Source of the DNA: Nigerium massiliense
GTDB taxonomy: Bacteria; Actinomycetota; Actinomycetes; Propionibacteriales; Propionibacteriaceae
Reading direction: 5' to 3'
DNA: 64,000 nucleotides
NCBI RefSeq assembly: GCF_000826085.1
Contig: NZ_CCYM01000002.1
Coordinates: 124,001-188,000, forward strand
Shown: positions 32,177 through 43,540 of the stretch, in pieces
How the letters are laid out: every line of letters begins with the position of its first letter
Numbering within the stretch: the stretch's first letter is position 1
Made by a program: the position numbers and the translations under genes
The notes under the pieces: model-generated
Database searches by the model: none
Seen by the model: only the letters and a program-made list of their open reading frames with translations
What the model was told of the DNA's origin: nothing

Positions 32177-32710
32177 CTACTTGGCGGTGCTCTTCTTCGC
32201 GCGCGTGGTCTTCTTCGGCGCGACCTTCTCCTCGACCGCGTCGACGGCGTCGCCGATCACGTCGGCCACCTTCTCGGCGACCTTCTTCACGGTCGGCTTC
32301 TTCGCGGCGCGGCGCGGCTTCGGGGCCTCGTCCGCCGCGGGCGTCGCGACGTCGGCCGGCACGTCCTTGGTCTTCGTGGCGCGGGCGGACGCGGCCTTGC
32401 GGGCGGGCTTGTCCTCATCGCCACGGGCGGCGGCGGGGACGTAGACGCTGGCGCCGGCGTCGACGAACGTGGCGTCCTGCTCGTCGAACCAGTTGCCGCC
32501 CTCGCCCAGGTAGCGGAACACGGCGATGTAGTCGGCGGGCAGGACGACGGACGCGCTCTGCTTGTCGCCGCGCTTCTTGAACGGCAGCTCGCCGGGCGTC
32601 CAGTCGTTGAAGTTGCCGACGACCGAGATGGCGCCGGCCTCGTGGTTGGCGGGCAGCGTGAAGGTGAGCTTCTGGCCGCCGCTCTTGGTGTCGCGGGTTA
32701 CTTTCAGCAT
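32177..32710 (-). CDS. CBM48 (isoamylase N-terminal-like) protein with basic Lys/Ala-rich tail
   Basis: 177 aa. Residues 1-90 form an early-set glycogen-binding domain (FTLPANHEAGAISVVGNFNDWTPGE, then YIAVFRYLGEGGNWFDE), the fold found in branching enzymes and AMPK beta. From about residue 95 to the end is a low-complexity region of Lys, Ala, Pro, Thr and Glu ending KKTTRAKKSTAK, like histone-H1- or HbhA-type tails. No catalytic domain. The ATG follows GAGG. Possibly a glycogen- or polysaccharide-binding anchor protein with a nucleic-acid- or surface-binding tail; that is inference. Confidence 0.75.
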   Translation of the reverse strand: MLKVTRDTKSGGQKLTFTLPANHEAGAISVVGNFNDWTPGELPFKKRGDKQSASVVLPADYIAVFRYLGEGGNWFDEQDATFVDAGASVYVPAAARGDEDKPARKAASARATKTKDVPADVATPAADEAPKPRRAAKKPTVKKVAEKVADVIGDAVDAVEEKVAPKKTTRAKKSTAK

Positions 32711-32957
32711 GGATTGATACCTCGTAGATCCTCGTTGGCTGTGAGACGGGAGGGTGTCTCGAAACTGTGGGTACGGCCTGCCGGGCTGCCTCGAGGGCGG
32801 CCGTGATCGGGCCGTTATAGTTCTCCAGACTAGTGGACGGCGCGCCGCCACCCGGGCGCGTCCCGCCCTGTGTCGGTCCGGCTTCCCGGCAGAGCCCGGC
32901 GGCGGCGATAGGCCGGGGTGACCCTGGCGGACAGGCGTCCCGCCGCACGCTGCGCGC

Positions 32958-34829
32958 GTGACAGACTTGGGCCACGTGCGCAGTCTCGGAAGAATCGTCG
33001 CTGCGGCCCGCGAATTGTGGCCGTACTACCTCGGGATCACGCTGGCGGCGGTGGTCGTCGCCGGCACCAGCCTGCTGACCCCGTTCATCATCAGCGCCGC
33101 CACCGATGAGGTGGTCGCCCAGGCACAAGGTCACGGCCGCGGCCTGCAGACGCTGGTCTGGCTGGCGGTCGGCGTCCTGGCGGCGGAGCTGTGCAACTCC
33201 GTCTTCACCAACGTCGGCGGCTACCTCGGCGACTGCATGGCGGTGCGGCTGCGCTCGATCCTCTCGTCGCGCTACTTCGCGAAGATGCTGTCGCTGCCGC
33301 AGCGCTACTTCGACAGCCAGCTCACCGGAACGGTCATCAACCGGTTGCAGCGCTCGATCACCGAGACGACCCAGTTCCTGCAGATGTTCAGCAACGGCTT
33401 CTTCCCGATGGTGATCACCCTGGTGGCGACGCTCGTCATCACGGCGAGCTACTCGTGGGTCATCTCGCTGCTGCTCGTCATCATCTACCCGGTCTTCGCC
33501 TGGCTGACGGCGCTGACGTCGAAGCGCTGGTTGAAGCTGGAGCAGGAGAAGAACCATCAGCTCGACATCGCCGGAGGGCGGTTCGCCGAGGCGATCGGAC
33601 AGATCCGCGTCGTGAAGAGCTTCGTCCAGGAGCTCCGCGAGCTGCGCGGCTTCAACGACCGCTACGTCACCACGACCCAGCTCACCTCGACGCAGTCGCG
33701 CTGGTGGCACACGATGGACGTCGCCCGTCGCGCGGCGCTCAACGTGGTCTTCTTCGGCATCTACCTGATCATCTTCCTCGACACCGCCCAGGGCCGGTAC
33801 TCGATCGGCGTGATGGTGCTGCTCATCCAGCTCGTGGGTATGGCCAAGCAGCCCGTGCAGTCGATGAGCTTCTACGTGGACGCCTCCCAGCGCGCGATCG
33901 CCGGCAGCCGCTCCTACTTCGAGGCCATGGAGGAGACGCCGGAGCCTCATACCTCCATCACCATGGACGACGCCCTGAGCTTCGCACGCGATGAGCGCCG
34001 CGGCGAGGTCGCCCTCCGCGACGAGGCGAGCCGGCCCTGGCCGGTGGTGCCGGGGGCGCCCATGATCGCGCTCGACCACGTCGACTTCGGCTACGGCGAC
34101 GACGAGGACGTGCTGCACGGCATCACGTTCGACGTCGCCGAGGGCGAGCACATCGCGCTCGTCGGGGAGTCGGGTGGCGGCAAGACGACGCTGGTGAACC
34201 TGCTGCTCGGCCTGTATCGGCCGCGCGGCGGCACCATCGCGATCCAGGGCACCGACATCATGACCACCCCGACGACCGCCCTGCGCCAGGAGACCGGCGT
34301 CGTCTTCCAGGACGCCGCCCTCTTCTCCGGGACCATCCGGGAGAACATCGCCTACGGACGCCCCGACGCGACCGACGAGCAGATCGAGGCGGTCGCCCGG
34401 CGCGCGAACGTCCACCAGTTCGTCGACAAGCTCGCCGACGGCTACGACACCGAGATCGGCGAGCGGGGCATCAAGCTGTCCGGCGGCCAGCGCCAGCGCA
34501 TCGCGGTCGCCCGGGCCATGCTCAAGGACGCCCCGATCCTCGTCCTCGACGAGGCGACCAGCGCGCTCGATTCCCGCTCGGAGCGGCTGGTGCAGGCGGG
34601 CCTGCGGGACCTGATGAACGAGCGAACCAGCGTGATCATCGCCCACCGCCTCTCGACGATCTCCAGCGTCGACCGCATCATCACCCTGCGCGACGGACGC
34701 GTCGACGAGATCGGCTCGCCGGCCGAGCTGGCCACCAGCGGCGGCATCTACGCCGAGCTGCTCGCCCTGCAGGCGTCCGCGAGCAAGGCAGACCGCAAGC
34801 GGCTCAAGGAGTTCGAGATCCGGGGCTGA
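32958..34829 (+). CDS. ABC exporter, fused permease-ATPase (MsbA/multidrug type)
   Basis: 623 aa half-transporter working as a homo- or heterodimer in the inner membrane. Six transmembrane helices lie in about residues 15-330, with the ATPase from 360: Walker A GESGGGKTT, signature LSGGQRQRIAVARAM, Walker B ILVLDEATSALD, H-loop IIAHRLSTI. The GTG start (VTDLGHVRSLG) gives a full-length protein. The 247 bases upstream hold no further gene. Only 7 bases separate its end from the convergent pfkB-type kinase. Confidence 0.93.
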   Translation: MTDLGHVRSLGRIVAAARELWPYYLGITLAAVVVAGTSLLTPFIISAATDEVVAQAQGHGRGLQTLVWLAVGVLAAELCNSVFTNVGGYLGDCMAVRLRSILSSRYFAKMLSLPQRYFDSQLTGTVINRLQRSITETTQFLQMFSNGFFPMVITLVATLVITASYSWVISLLLVIIYPVFAWLTALTSKRWLKLEQEKNHQLDIAGGRFAEAIGQIRVVKSFVQELRELRGFNDRYVTTTQLTSTQSRWWHTMDVARRAALNVVFFGIYLIIFLDTAQGRYSIGVMVLLIQLVGMAKQPVQSMSFYVDASQRAIAGSRSYFEAMEETPEPHTSITMDDALSFARDERRGEVALRDEASRPWPVVPGAPMIALDHVDFGYGDDEDVLHGITFDVAEGEHIALVGESGGGKTTLVNLLLGLYRPRGGTIAIQGTDIMTTPTTALRQETGVVFQDAALFSGTIRENIAYGRPDATDEQIEAVARRANVHQFVDKLADGYDTEIGERGIKLSGGQRQRIAVARAMLKDAPILVLDEATSALDSRSERLVQAGLRDLMNERTSVIIAHRLSTISSVDRIITLRDGRVDEIGSPAELATSGGIYAELLALQASASKADRKRLKEFEIRG

Positions 34830-34836
34830 GCCGGGC

Positions 34837-35778
34837 TCAGGCCTGCTTCTCGGCCTGGGTCCGTCCCACCTCGTCCCGGCTCGGGCCGTAGGCGCCCGCA
34901 CGCCCGACGGTGATCGCGGACGTGGCCAGCGCCCGGTCCACCGCCGGCGCCACGTCGTCCCACGTGGCGGCCTTGAGCGCCTCGCGCGCGTCCGGCCCGC
35001 CGAGCAGCCCGGCGTCCAGCAGGCCGGAGATGAGCCCCGCCATGAACGAGTCGCCGGCCCCGACCGTGTCGCGCACGGCGACGCTCGGGGCCGACAGCTC
35101 GTGCAGTTCGTCCTCGCCGGCGATCACCACCGCCGCGCCCTCGGCGCCCCGCGTGGTCAGCAGGACCCGCGGTCCGCGGGTCGCCCAGTCGCGCAGCACG
35201 TCGGCGTAGCCGCGGCCGGGGTAGAGCCAGGCGAGATCCTCGTCGCTGGCCTTGACCACGTCGGCGCGGGCGACGATCTCTTCGATGCGGCCCACCACGT
35301 CCGCGGGGCTGCCCATCAACGCCGGGCGGACGTTCGGGTCGTAGGACACCGTCGCGGACCGGGCCGCATCGAGGGCCTGGACGACCTTCGTGCCCCCTGG
35401 CTCCAGGGTCGCGCCGATGCTGCCGGTGTGAACGTGCGCGTAGCCGTCCAGGTCGGCGATCGGGGGCAGGTCCCACTCGAGGTCGAACGTGTAGGTCGCC
35501 TTGCCCTGGTCGTCGATCTGCGCGTAGGCCACGGGCGTGCGGCCGGCGCGGTCGCACCCCTCGACGATCTCGACGGCGCGCTCCCGGGCATAGTCGACGA
35601 TGCGGCGACCACGGTCGTCCTGGCCGATCCAGCACCCGATCCGCGCCTCGTGGCCCAACGCGGACAGCCCGCAGGCCACGTTGAGCAGGCTGCCGCCGAC
35701 GATCTCGGTGACCTCGTCGTCCTGATGCACCGCGTCGATGAGCGCCTCGCCCAATGCCAGCACCGTGCCGTCAGCCAT
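34837..35778 (-). CDS. PfkB-family carbohydrate kinase, fructokinase-like
   Basis: 313 aa ribokinase-like enzyme. N-terminal GEALIDAVHQDDEVTEIVGGSLLNVA and C-terminal DTVGAGDSFMAGLISGLLDAG (anion hole and catalytic aspartate) are the PfkB signatures. It phosphorylates a sugar with ATP in the cytoplasm; fructose is the likeliest substrate. Its ATG is separated by one base from the stop of the upstream sugar porter, so uptake and phosphorylation are co-expressed. Confidence 0.9.
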   Translation of the reverse strand: MADGTVLALGEALIDAVHQDDEVTEIVGGSLLNVACGLSALGHEARIGCWIGQDDRGRRIVDYARERAVEIVEGCDRAGRTPVAYAQIDDQGKATYTFDLEWDLPPIADLDGYAHVHTGSIGATLEPGGTKVVQALDAARSATVSYDPNVRPALMGSPADVVGRIEEIVARADVVKASDEDLAWLYPGRGYADVLRDWATRGPRVLLTTRGAEGAAVVIAGEDELHELSAPSVAVRDTVGAGDSFMAGLISGLLDAGLLGGPDAREALKAATWDDVAPAVDRALATSAITVGRAGAYGPSRDEVGRTQAEKQA

Positions 35779-35779
35779 G

Positions 35780-37141
35780 TCAGTCCTCCATCCCCGTGAG
35801 GCCGAGTCTGGCCTCCATCTCCTCCAGCGGGACGCCCTTCGTCTCCGGCATCACCCGCAGCACCCAGATCAACTGTCCCACCATGCACACGAAGAAGATC
35901 AGGAACGCGACGCCGCCGCCCAGGGCGCCGATGATCGGCGGGAAGGCGAACGACACGATGGCGGCGAACACCCAGTGCGTCATCGAGCCCAAGGACTGCC
36001 CGCGGCCGCGGATGCGGTTGGGGAAGATCTCCGAGATGAACACCCAGATGACCGAACCCTGGCCGAAGGCGTGCGCCGCGATGAAGGCCATGAGGCCGAC
36101 GAGGACGAGCACGCTCGACGTGGCGTCGAAGTGCCCCTCGTAGGAGAACATGATCGCCGACAGGAAGCCCAGGCTGACGAGGTAGCCGATCGACCCGACG
36201 ATCATCAGCGTGCGGCGTCCGATCTTGTCGATCACGGTGAGGGCGGCCATCGTCGCGACGAGGTTCATCAGGCCGACCCCGACGCTCATCAGGTAAGCGC
36301 TGTTGGCGCTGGCGCCCGCGCGCTCCATGACGACCGGCGCGTAGTACAGCACCGCGTTGATACCGGACAACTGGTTGAACATCGCGATCGCGAAGGCCAG
36401 CAAGATGACCTTCATGTTGCGGCGCACGAAGAACGGCGCCTTCTTCATGTCCGCGTCGGCGGCGATCTGGTCGCGGATCTCCTGGATCTGAGTGGCCGAT
36501 TCCTCCTCGGTCTCGCACAGCCGCAGGCTGGTGGCCCTGGCCTCGTCCTCGCGTCCGACGGCCATCAGCCAGCGCGGCGTCTCGGGGACGGTGGCGAGCA
36601 GCACCAAGAAGATGACCGCCGGGACGGCCATCACGCCGAGCATCCAGCGCCAGGCCACAGCCTCGGGCACGAGCAGCCGGATGATGAAGTTCGACAGGTA
36701 GGCGACGAGGATGCCCAGGACGATGTTGAACTGCACCAGGCCCACGAGACGTCCTCGATGGGCCGGCGGGGCGACCTCGGCGGTGTAGACGGGGGCGCAC
36801 ACGCTCGAGGCGCCGACGCCGATGCCACCGAGCACGCGCGCGATGACGAAGACGATGTAGCTGGGGGCGAAGGCGGAGCCGAGTGCGCCGAGCACGTAGA
36901 GGATGCCGATCGCCGTCAGCACCTTCTTACGGCCGAACTGATCCATGGGCTTGCCGGCGGTGGCGGCACCGATGATCGTGCCGACGAGGGCGGTCGTCAC
37001 CGTGATGCCGAGCCCGGCATCGTCGAGGGTGAACACGCGCTTGAGCGATTCGGTGGTCCCCGAGATGACAGCGGTGTCGAACCCGAAGATCAGCCCACCG
37101 AGGGAGGCGACGATGGCGCTCCGGATCACAAGTGGCTTCAT
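35780..37141 (-). CDS. MFS sugar porter (SP family)
   Basis: 453 aa with twelve predicted spans. It shows the sugar-porter signatures GGLIFGFDTAVISGT near the N-terminus, DQFGRKKV after span 2, PETPRWL after span 6 and the C-terminal PETKGVPLEEME. It is a proton-coupled sugar symporter, co-transcribed with the PfkB kinase immediately downstream, so it probably imports the kinase's substrate (fructose or a related sugar). Confidence 0.93.
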   Translation of the reverse strand: MKPLVIRSAIVASLGGLIFGFDTAVISGTTESLKRVFTLDDAGLGITVTTALVGTIIGAATAGKPMDQFGRKKVLTAIGILYVLGALGSAFAPSYIVFVIARVLGGIGVGASSVCAPVYTAEVAPPAHRGRLVGLVQFNIVLGILVAYLSNFIIRLLVPEAVAWRWMLGVMAVPAVIFLVLLATVPETPRWLMAVGREDEARATSLRLCETEEESATQIQEIRDQIAADADMKKAPFFVRRNMKVILLAFAIAMFNQLSGINAVLYYAPVVMERAGASANSAYLMSVGVGLMNLVATMAALTVIDKIGRRTLMIVGSIGYLVSLGFLSAIMFSYEGHFDATSSVLVLVGLMAFIAAHAFGQGSVIWVFISEIFPNRIRGRGQSLGSMTHWVFAAIVSFAFPPIIGALGGGVAFLIFFVCMVGQLIWVLRVMPETKGVPLEEMEARLGLTGMED

Positions 37142-37302
37142 GCGGAGTTACCTTAAGACGTCCGCTCCCCCGGTGGCAGGGCCGTCGCGCCGATGCGTTT
37201 GCACGTCCGTTCGTCCCGTCGCTCCGTTGGCCCGCCGGCCCCGCGTGGCAGGCCGCCCCCGCGGCCGCGGCGTGGAACAGTGGGAGGCTGAGGAGGACGA
37301 CG

Positions 37303-37896
37303 ATGAGGACACGTGCGTTGTGGGGGGCGGTCGCGCTGGCCGTCCTCGCGGGATGCTCACGCCAGCCTGCCGTCGAGACGCCGTCCCCGGCGCCGCCGGT
37401 CGCGTCACCGACCTACGTGTGCACGCCGGCGTCGGGCCAGCCGTACGCCTGCACCGGCCAGCAGTACACGGATCAGGAGAAGCAGAAGGTCCTCACCGAC
37501 TCGACGCGGCAGGTGTTCGCGCGTTACTTCAACGAGGCGTCCCGGCTGTACCGCGCGGGCGGCGCCGCGCAGGCGACCGACGTGCTGAAGGCCACGACCG
37601 CGGAGAAGTATCTGCAGGCGAAGCAGGCCGAGTTCGCCCAGTTGAAGAGTTCCGGCGTCCAGGCGGTGGGCGGCAACATCCGCCTCGTGCGCACCAAGCC
37701 GGATCCCGAGGTGAAGGACAAGGGCTTCGACGCCGGCCTCGACATGTGCATCGACGCGACGTCCGTCCAGCTCAAACGCGGCGACCAGGTGGTCGACGAC
37801 AAGGGCTTCGCGGTCGCCGGCAACGTCTACTTCAAGCGCGTCGGGGGCGCCCTCAAGATCGTGGACTCCGAAGAACGGCTTGTCGCGGGCTGTTGA
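37303..37896 (+). CDS. putative lipoprotein, unknown function
   Basis: 197 aa with a lipoprotein signal ending LAVLAGC (lipobox cysteine near residue 18), then a Pro/Ser linker and a soluble domain of about 160 residues. Two further cysteines near YVCTPASGQPYACTG and one at the C-terminal end could form disulfides. AGGAGG precedes the ATG. Translocation to the outer face of the membrane is expected. I do not recognise the domain. It is divergent from the sugar porter gene. Confidence 0.75.
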   Translation: MRTRALWGAVALAVLAGCSRQPAVETPSPAPPVASPTYVCTPASGQPYACTGQQYTDQEKQKVLTDSTRQVFARYFNEASRLYRAGGAAQATDVLKATTAEKYLQAKQAEFAQLKSSGVQAVGGNIRLVRTKPDPEVKDKGFDAGLDMCIDATSVQLKRGDQVVDDKGFAVAGNVYFKRVGGALKIVDSEERLVAGC

Positions 37897-38096
37897 GGGG
37901 TCAGCTCCGCCAACCCGGGTGCACGGACGTGCGCCGCCCGTGACCCGCCCTGAGGAAGGTGGCCAACCCTTCCGGGGACCCTCCCTTTTGTCTGAGCGAG
38001 GCTCTAGGTTGGACGTGGTCAGCAGTCCGGCAAGGACGCGGAAGCCATGAGCGGTCCCGGTCGTCTGACCAACCGCTTACTTCGAGAGGACGAACT

Positions 38097-39170
38097 ATGA
38101 GCACCATCGTGGTGCTGGGCTCGGGCATCATGGCCACGGCCCTCGCAACCCCCCTGCACGACAACGGCCACCAGGTCCGCCTGGTGGGCACCCACCTCGA
38201 CCGCGAGATCATCGACTCGATCAAGAGCACCGGTGTGCACCCGAACTTGAAGCTCCAGGTTCCCGAGGGCACCGAGGCCTACCAGCTCGAGGAGGCACAG
38301 GAGGCCTTCGAGGGCGCCGAGTACGTGATGAGCGGCGTGAACTCGTTCGGCGTCGACTGGGCCGGCCAGCAGTTGGCCACCCTGCTCAAGCCGGGCATGC
38401 ACGTCATCGCGCTGGCCAAGGGCATGCAGGCGGACGACGAGGGCAACTTCACGATCCTCCCCCACGCCCTCGCGGCGCAGGTTCCCGAGGACGTCCGCAG
38501 CCAGGTCACCTGGTCCGCGATCGCCGGCCCGTCCATCGCGGGCGAGGTCGCCGTGCACCGGCACACCTCGGTCGTCTTCACGAACCCCGACATCGCGATC
38601 GCCGAGATGTGGAAGAAGATGTTCGAGACGGACTTCTACCACGTCTGGACGAGCACGGATTTCGTCGGCGTCGAGGTCTGCGCCTGCACCAAGAACTGCT
38701 ACGCGCTGGGCGCTGGCTTCATGCAGGGCCTGCTCGACGCCATGGGCGAAGAAGCCGGCGACCTGTACGTGAACTACAACTACGGCGCCGCGCTGTTCGG
38801 CCAGGCGTCCATCGAGATGCAGCAGTTCGTCTCTTACTTCGGCGGCGACCCCCGCACGGTCATGGGCCTTCCGGGCATCGGCGACTGCTTCGTCACCTCG
38901 ATGGGCGGCCGCAACGTGCGCGTCGGACGCCTCGTCGGCTCCGGCCTGACGTTCTCCGAGGCCAAGGCCAAGATGCCCGGCGTGACGCTCGAGGGTGCGG
39001 CCGCGATCGTGGTCATGGGCAAGGCGGTCGAGAGGCTGACCGAGCGCGGGGTCATCCCCCCCGAGCAGTTCCCGCTGCTGAGGCACCTCTACGAGGTCGT
39101 CGGGCTCGACCAGAAGGTCGACATGCCGTGGAAGAAGTTCTTCGGCACCAACGGGTCCGGCGTCAACTGA
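38097..39170 (+). CDS. divergent GpsA-like NAD(P)-dependent glycerol-3-phosphate dehydrogenase
   Basis: 357 aa with a Rossmann loop GSGIMATALATPLHDNGH (canonical GpsA has GxGxWGTA), the catalytic-lysine segment ALAKGM and AGPSIAGEV, and a helical C-domain (ACTKNCYALGAGFMQGLLD, GLPGIGDCFVTS). The fold is GpsA-type, but the loop and substrate-site changes set it apart from housekeeping GpsA, so it may act on another phosphorylated polyol. GAGAGGA precedes the ATG. No co-directional neighbours. Confidence 0.75.
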   Translation: MSTIVVLGSGIMATALATPLHDNGHQVRLVGTHLDREIIDSIKSTGVHPNLKLQVPEGTEAYQLEEAQEAFEGAEYVMSGVNSFGVDWAGQQLATLLKPGMHVIALAKGMQADDEGNFTILPHALAAQVPEDVRSQVTWSAIAGPSIAGEVAVHRHTSVVFTNPDIAIAEMWKKMFETDFYHVWTSTDFVGVEVCACTKNCYALGAGFMQGLLDAMGEEAGDLYVNYNYGAALFGQASIEMQQFVSYFGGDPRTVMGLPGIGDCFVTSMGGRNVRVGRLVGSGLTFSEAKAKMPGVTLEGAAAIVVMGKAVERLTERGVIPPEQFPLLRHLYEVVGLDQKVDMPWKKFFGTNGSGVN

Positions 39171-39234
39171 CCGGCTCCAGACGGTCTGCCGGCGGCGTCC
39201 TGCGGCCAGGCAGGCCGCGTCGTCGACGGCGGGC

Positions 39235-39675
39235 TCACCGTCCCGACGGGAGGGCGGGCAGCCGCGCGGTGCGGACGGCGTGTCGCCCGAGGGCGACCTG
39301 GCCGGCGGACCCAGCGGTGAACAGTCGGCTCGGCGCGGTCGCCCGTGCCTCCTCCAGCAGCGTCACGAGCCGGGCCGCCTGCTCGTTGGCCGCCTCCAGC
39401 TGCGCCTCGAGCTCGAGGATGCGGCGGATGCCTTCGAGATTGATGCCCTCCCGCTGCGAGAGCTGCTGGATGTGCCGCAGCCGCTGGATGTCGCGCAGCG
39501 AGTACCGGCGGCCCCGGCCGGACGACCGCCGCGGCACCACCAGCCCCTGGCGGTCGTAGCCGCGCAGGGTCTGGGGGTGCATGTCGGCGAGCCGCGCCGC
39601 CACCGTCACGGTGAACATCGGCGCCTCCGCGTCGAACAGGGCGGGCAGGTTCTCGGTACGACGGGTGTCGGTCAT
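39235..39675 (-). CDS. hspR: heat-shock repressor HspR (MerR family)
   Basis: 146 aa with a MerR-type winged helix (VTVAARLADMHPQTLRGYDRQGLVVPRRSSGRGRRYS, split over HTH and wing) and a coiled-coil (RRILELEAQLEAANEQAARLV). It represses dnaK and clpB operons by binding HAIR repeats with DnaK as co-repressor. It is the last gene of dnaK-grpE-dnaJ-hspR, giving feedback. A GTG three codons upstream overlaps the dnaJ stop as GTGA and is an alternative, coupled start. The C-terminal tail after the coiled coil is Ala/Arg-rich. Confidence 0.92.
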   Translation of the reverse strand: MTDTRRTENLPALFDAEAPMFTVTVAARLADMHPQTLRGYDRQGLVVPRRSSGRGRRYSLRDIQRLRHIQQLSQREGINLEGIRRILELEAQLEAANEQAARLVTLLEEARATAPSRLFTAGSAGQVALGRHAVRTARLPALPSGR

Positions 39676-39680
39676 CGCGC

Positions 39681-40853
39681 TCACCGGCCGAACAGCCCGG
39701 CCCGGGGGTCAGCCGGCGCCGCGGCGTCGCGGAACTCCTCGAGGCTTCCGCGCGCCTCGGGCGTGAGCGTCGTCGGAACCTGTACTTCGACGGTGACGAG
39801 CAGGTCGCCGCGGGAGCCGTCCTTCTTGCTGACGCCCTTGCCGCGCACCCGGAAGGTGCGGCCGTTCGGCGTCCCCTCGGGCAGCCGCAGCTTCACGCGC
39901 TGGCCCTGCAGGGTGGGCACCTCGATGTCGGCGCCCAGCGCGGCCTCGGTGAACAGCACCGGGGCCGTGAGCGTCAGGTTGTCGCCCTTGCGTCCGAACA
40001 GCCGGTGCGGGCGGACGTGCACGACCACGTAGAGGTCACCGGTGGCTCCGCCGTTCTCGCCGGCGCCTCCCTTGCCCTTGATGCGGATCTTCTGCCCGTC
40101 GGTGACCCCGGCGGGGATCCGCACCTGCATGGTCTTGGTCGACATCTGCCGGCCCGAACCGTGGCAGTCGGGGCACGGGTCGTCCACGATCAGGCCGCGT
40201 CCGCGGCAGTCGGGGCAGACGTCGTTGATGCCGAAGACGCCGCCGGACGTGCCGGTCACCATGCCGGACCCCTGGCAGGTCGGGCAGACCCGCGGCACCG
40301 TCCCGGCGCGCGCGCCCGTCCCGTGACAGGACGAGCAGGGCGCGTCCGAGACCGTCTGCATCGAGACCGTGGTGCCGTCGACGGACTGCTCGAAGTCGAT
40401 CGTCACCTCGCCCTCGATGTCCTGACCGCGGCGCGGGCCGCGCTGGCCCGCGCCCGGTCGCCGCGTGGCGCTCTGGCCGAACAGGTTCCCGAAGAGGTCG
40501 CCGATGTTGGAGTCGCCCGTGGCGTTGCGGAACAGGTCCTCCACGGACGGGCCGCCCTGGCCGCCGCCGAACCCGCCGGGCTGGCCGCCGCGGGGGAACC
40601 GGAAGCCGCCGGCGCCGCCGAACACGCTGCGCTGCTCGTCGTACTCGGCCCGCTTCTTGGCGTCCGACAGCACGGAGTTGGCCTCGGAGATCTCCTTGAA
40701 GCGCTTCTCCGCCTCGGCATCGCCGGGGTGCTGGTCGGGGTGGTTCTCCCGGGCCAGCTTGCGGAACGCCTTCTTGATCTCCTCCGGCTTGGCGTCCTTG
40801 GAGACGCCCAGGATCTTGTAGTAATCCTTCTCCAGCCAGTCCTTGCTGCTCAT
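39681..40853 (-). CDS. dnaJ: chaperone DnaJ
   Basis: 390-residue type I Hsp40, co-chaperone that stimulates DnaK ATPase. A J domain with the HPD motif (RENHPDQHPGD, residues about 10-75) is followed by a Gly/Phe-rich region, four CxxCxGxG zinc repeats (CSSCHGTG, CPTCQGSG, CPDCRGRG, CPDCHGSG) and two C-terminal substrate-binding domains. It lies third in the dnaK operon, with its stop overlapping the possible GTG start of hspR. Confidence 0.97.
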   Translation of the reverse strand: MSSKDWLEKDYYKILGVSKDAKPEEIKKAFRKLARENHPDQHPGDAEAEKRFKEISEANSVLSDAKKRAEYDEQRSVFGGAGGFRFPRGGQPGGFGGGQGGPSVEDLFRNATGDSNIGDLFGNLFGQSATRRPGAGQRGPRRGQDIEGEVTIDFEQSVDGTTVSMQTVSDAPCSSCHGTGARAGTVPRVCPTCQGSGMVTGTSGGVFGINDVCPDCRGRGLIVDDPCPDCHGSGRQMSTKTMQVRIPAGVTDGQKIRIKGKGGAGENGGATGDLYVVVHVRPHRLFGRKGDNLTLTAPVLFTEAALGADIEVPTLQGQRVKLRLPEGTPNGRTFRVRGKGVSKKDGSRGDLLVTVEVQVPTTLTPEARGSLEEFRDAAAPADPRAGLFGR

Positions 40854-40886
40854 CGCGTCCTCTTCTTTGCCTGTGGCACTCGTTCC

Positions 40887-41486
40887 TTACTGTGGATCGG
40901 CGACGCCCACCCGCGCCGGCCGGACGATCCGGTCGGCCAGGCGCACGCCCTTCTGCATGACCGCGGAGACCACCGTCACGTCGTGGTCGCCCTCGGCGGG
41001 CACCTGCATCAGCGCTTCGTGGATGGTCGGGTCGAACGGCTCGCCCACCTCGCCGTACAGCTCGAGGCCGTACTTGGCGCCGAGCCGCGACAGCTCGTCG
41101 GCGACGAGCTTGAACCCGCCGGTCAGGTCGCCCTGCTCGCGCGCCGCCTCGACGGCGTCCAGCACGGGGAGCAGGTCGGTGACGACCGACTCGATGCCGC
41201 CGGCGCGGGCCAGCGACCGGTCGCGGTCGACGCGCTTCTTGTAGTTCGCGTACTCGGCCTGCAGCCGCTGCAGGTCGGCGGTGCGCTCCGTGGCGATCTC
41301 CTCCAGCTCGCTGATCTTCGCCGCGACGACCGGGTCGGCGTCCTCGGCGGGGACGTCGTCCCTCGTGGCGACCGACTCATCCTCGGGCAGGTCAGGAGCC
41401 TGCGTGCCGTCGGCCTCGCTGAGGGGTGCCTCACCCTGGGCGATGTCGTCGTCTTCGTGGGGAGCGAACTCCTCGTTGTCCTTCAC
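40887..41486 (-). CDS. grpE: nucleotide exchange factor GrpE
   Basis: 199 aa. A long acidic N-terminal region is followed by a coiled coil ([28 protein letters not shown], about residues 55-90) and the GrpE beta domain ending [31 protein letters not shown]. It releases ADP from DnaK. GTG start with AGGAGGAG upstream. A strong hairpin lies between the dnaK stop and this gene, probably lowering its expression relative to dnaK. Confidence 0.95.
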   Translation of the reverse strand: MKDNEEFAPHEDDDIAQGEAPLSEADGTQAPDLPEDESVATRDDVPAEDADPVVAAKISELEEIATERTADLQRLQAEYANYKKRVDRDRSLARAGGIESVVTDLLPVLDAVEAAREQGDLTGGFKLVADELSRLGAKYGLELYGEVGEPFDPTIHEALMQVPAEGDHDVTVVSAVMQKGVRLADRIVRPARVGVADPQ

Positions 41487-41512
41487 GCGTTCTCCTCCTA
41501 GGTGTGAACCAA

Positions 41513-41547
41513 CGGCCGGTCACCGGGAGTATCCCAGTGACCGGCCG
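41513..41547 (-). terminator. intercistronic hairpin between dnaK and grpE
   Basis: Arms CGGCCGGTCAC and GTGACCGGCCG plus GGGA/TCCC pair around a 3-base loop with a single mismatch. It is located right after the dnaK stop, within the operon; it may act as a partial terminator or mRNA-stabilising element that favours dnaK over downstream genes. Confidence 0.7.
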
Positions 41548-41559
41548 AGCGGCACCGAA

Positions 41560-43461
<1,902 letters not shown>

Positions 43462-43512
43462 CTATAAGGCCGGTGGCGAACTCGCTGGTCGCCGCCGGGT
43501 GCGATTCTTTAG

Positions 43513-43531
43513 TTGAGTCTACCAGACTCAA
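43513..43531. promoter_or_regulatory. HspR operator (HAIR 1) upstream of dnaK
   Basis: TTGAGT-N7-ACTCAA exact match, centred about 80 bases before the dnaK start. Confidence 0.93.
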
Positions 43532-43540
43532 GCTTTCCGG

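Noticed and set aside
32415..34901. An 828-codon open frame antisense to the ABC exporter
   Set aside because: Translation is low-complexity and overlaps two real genes; it is only the complement of their codons.
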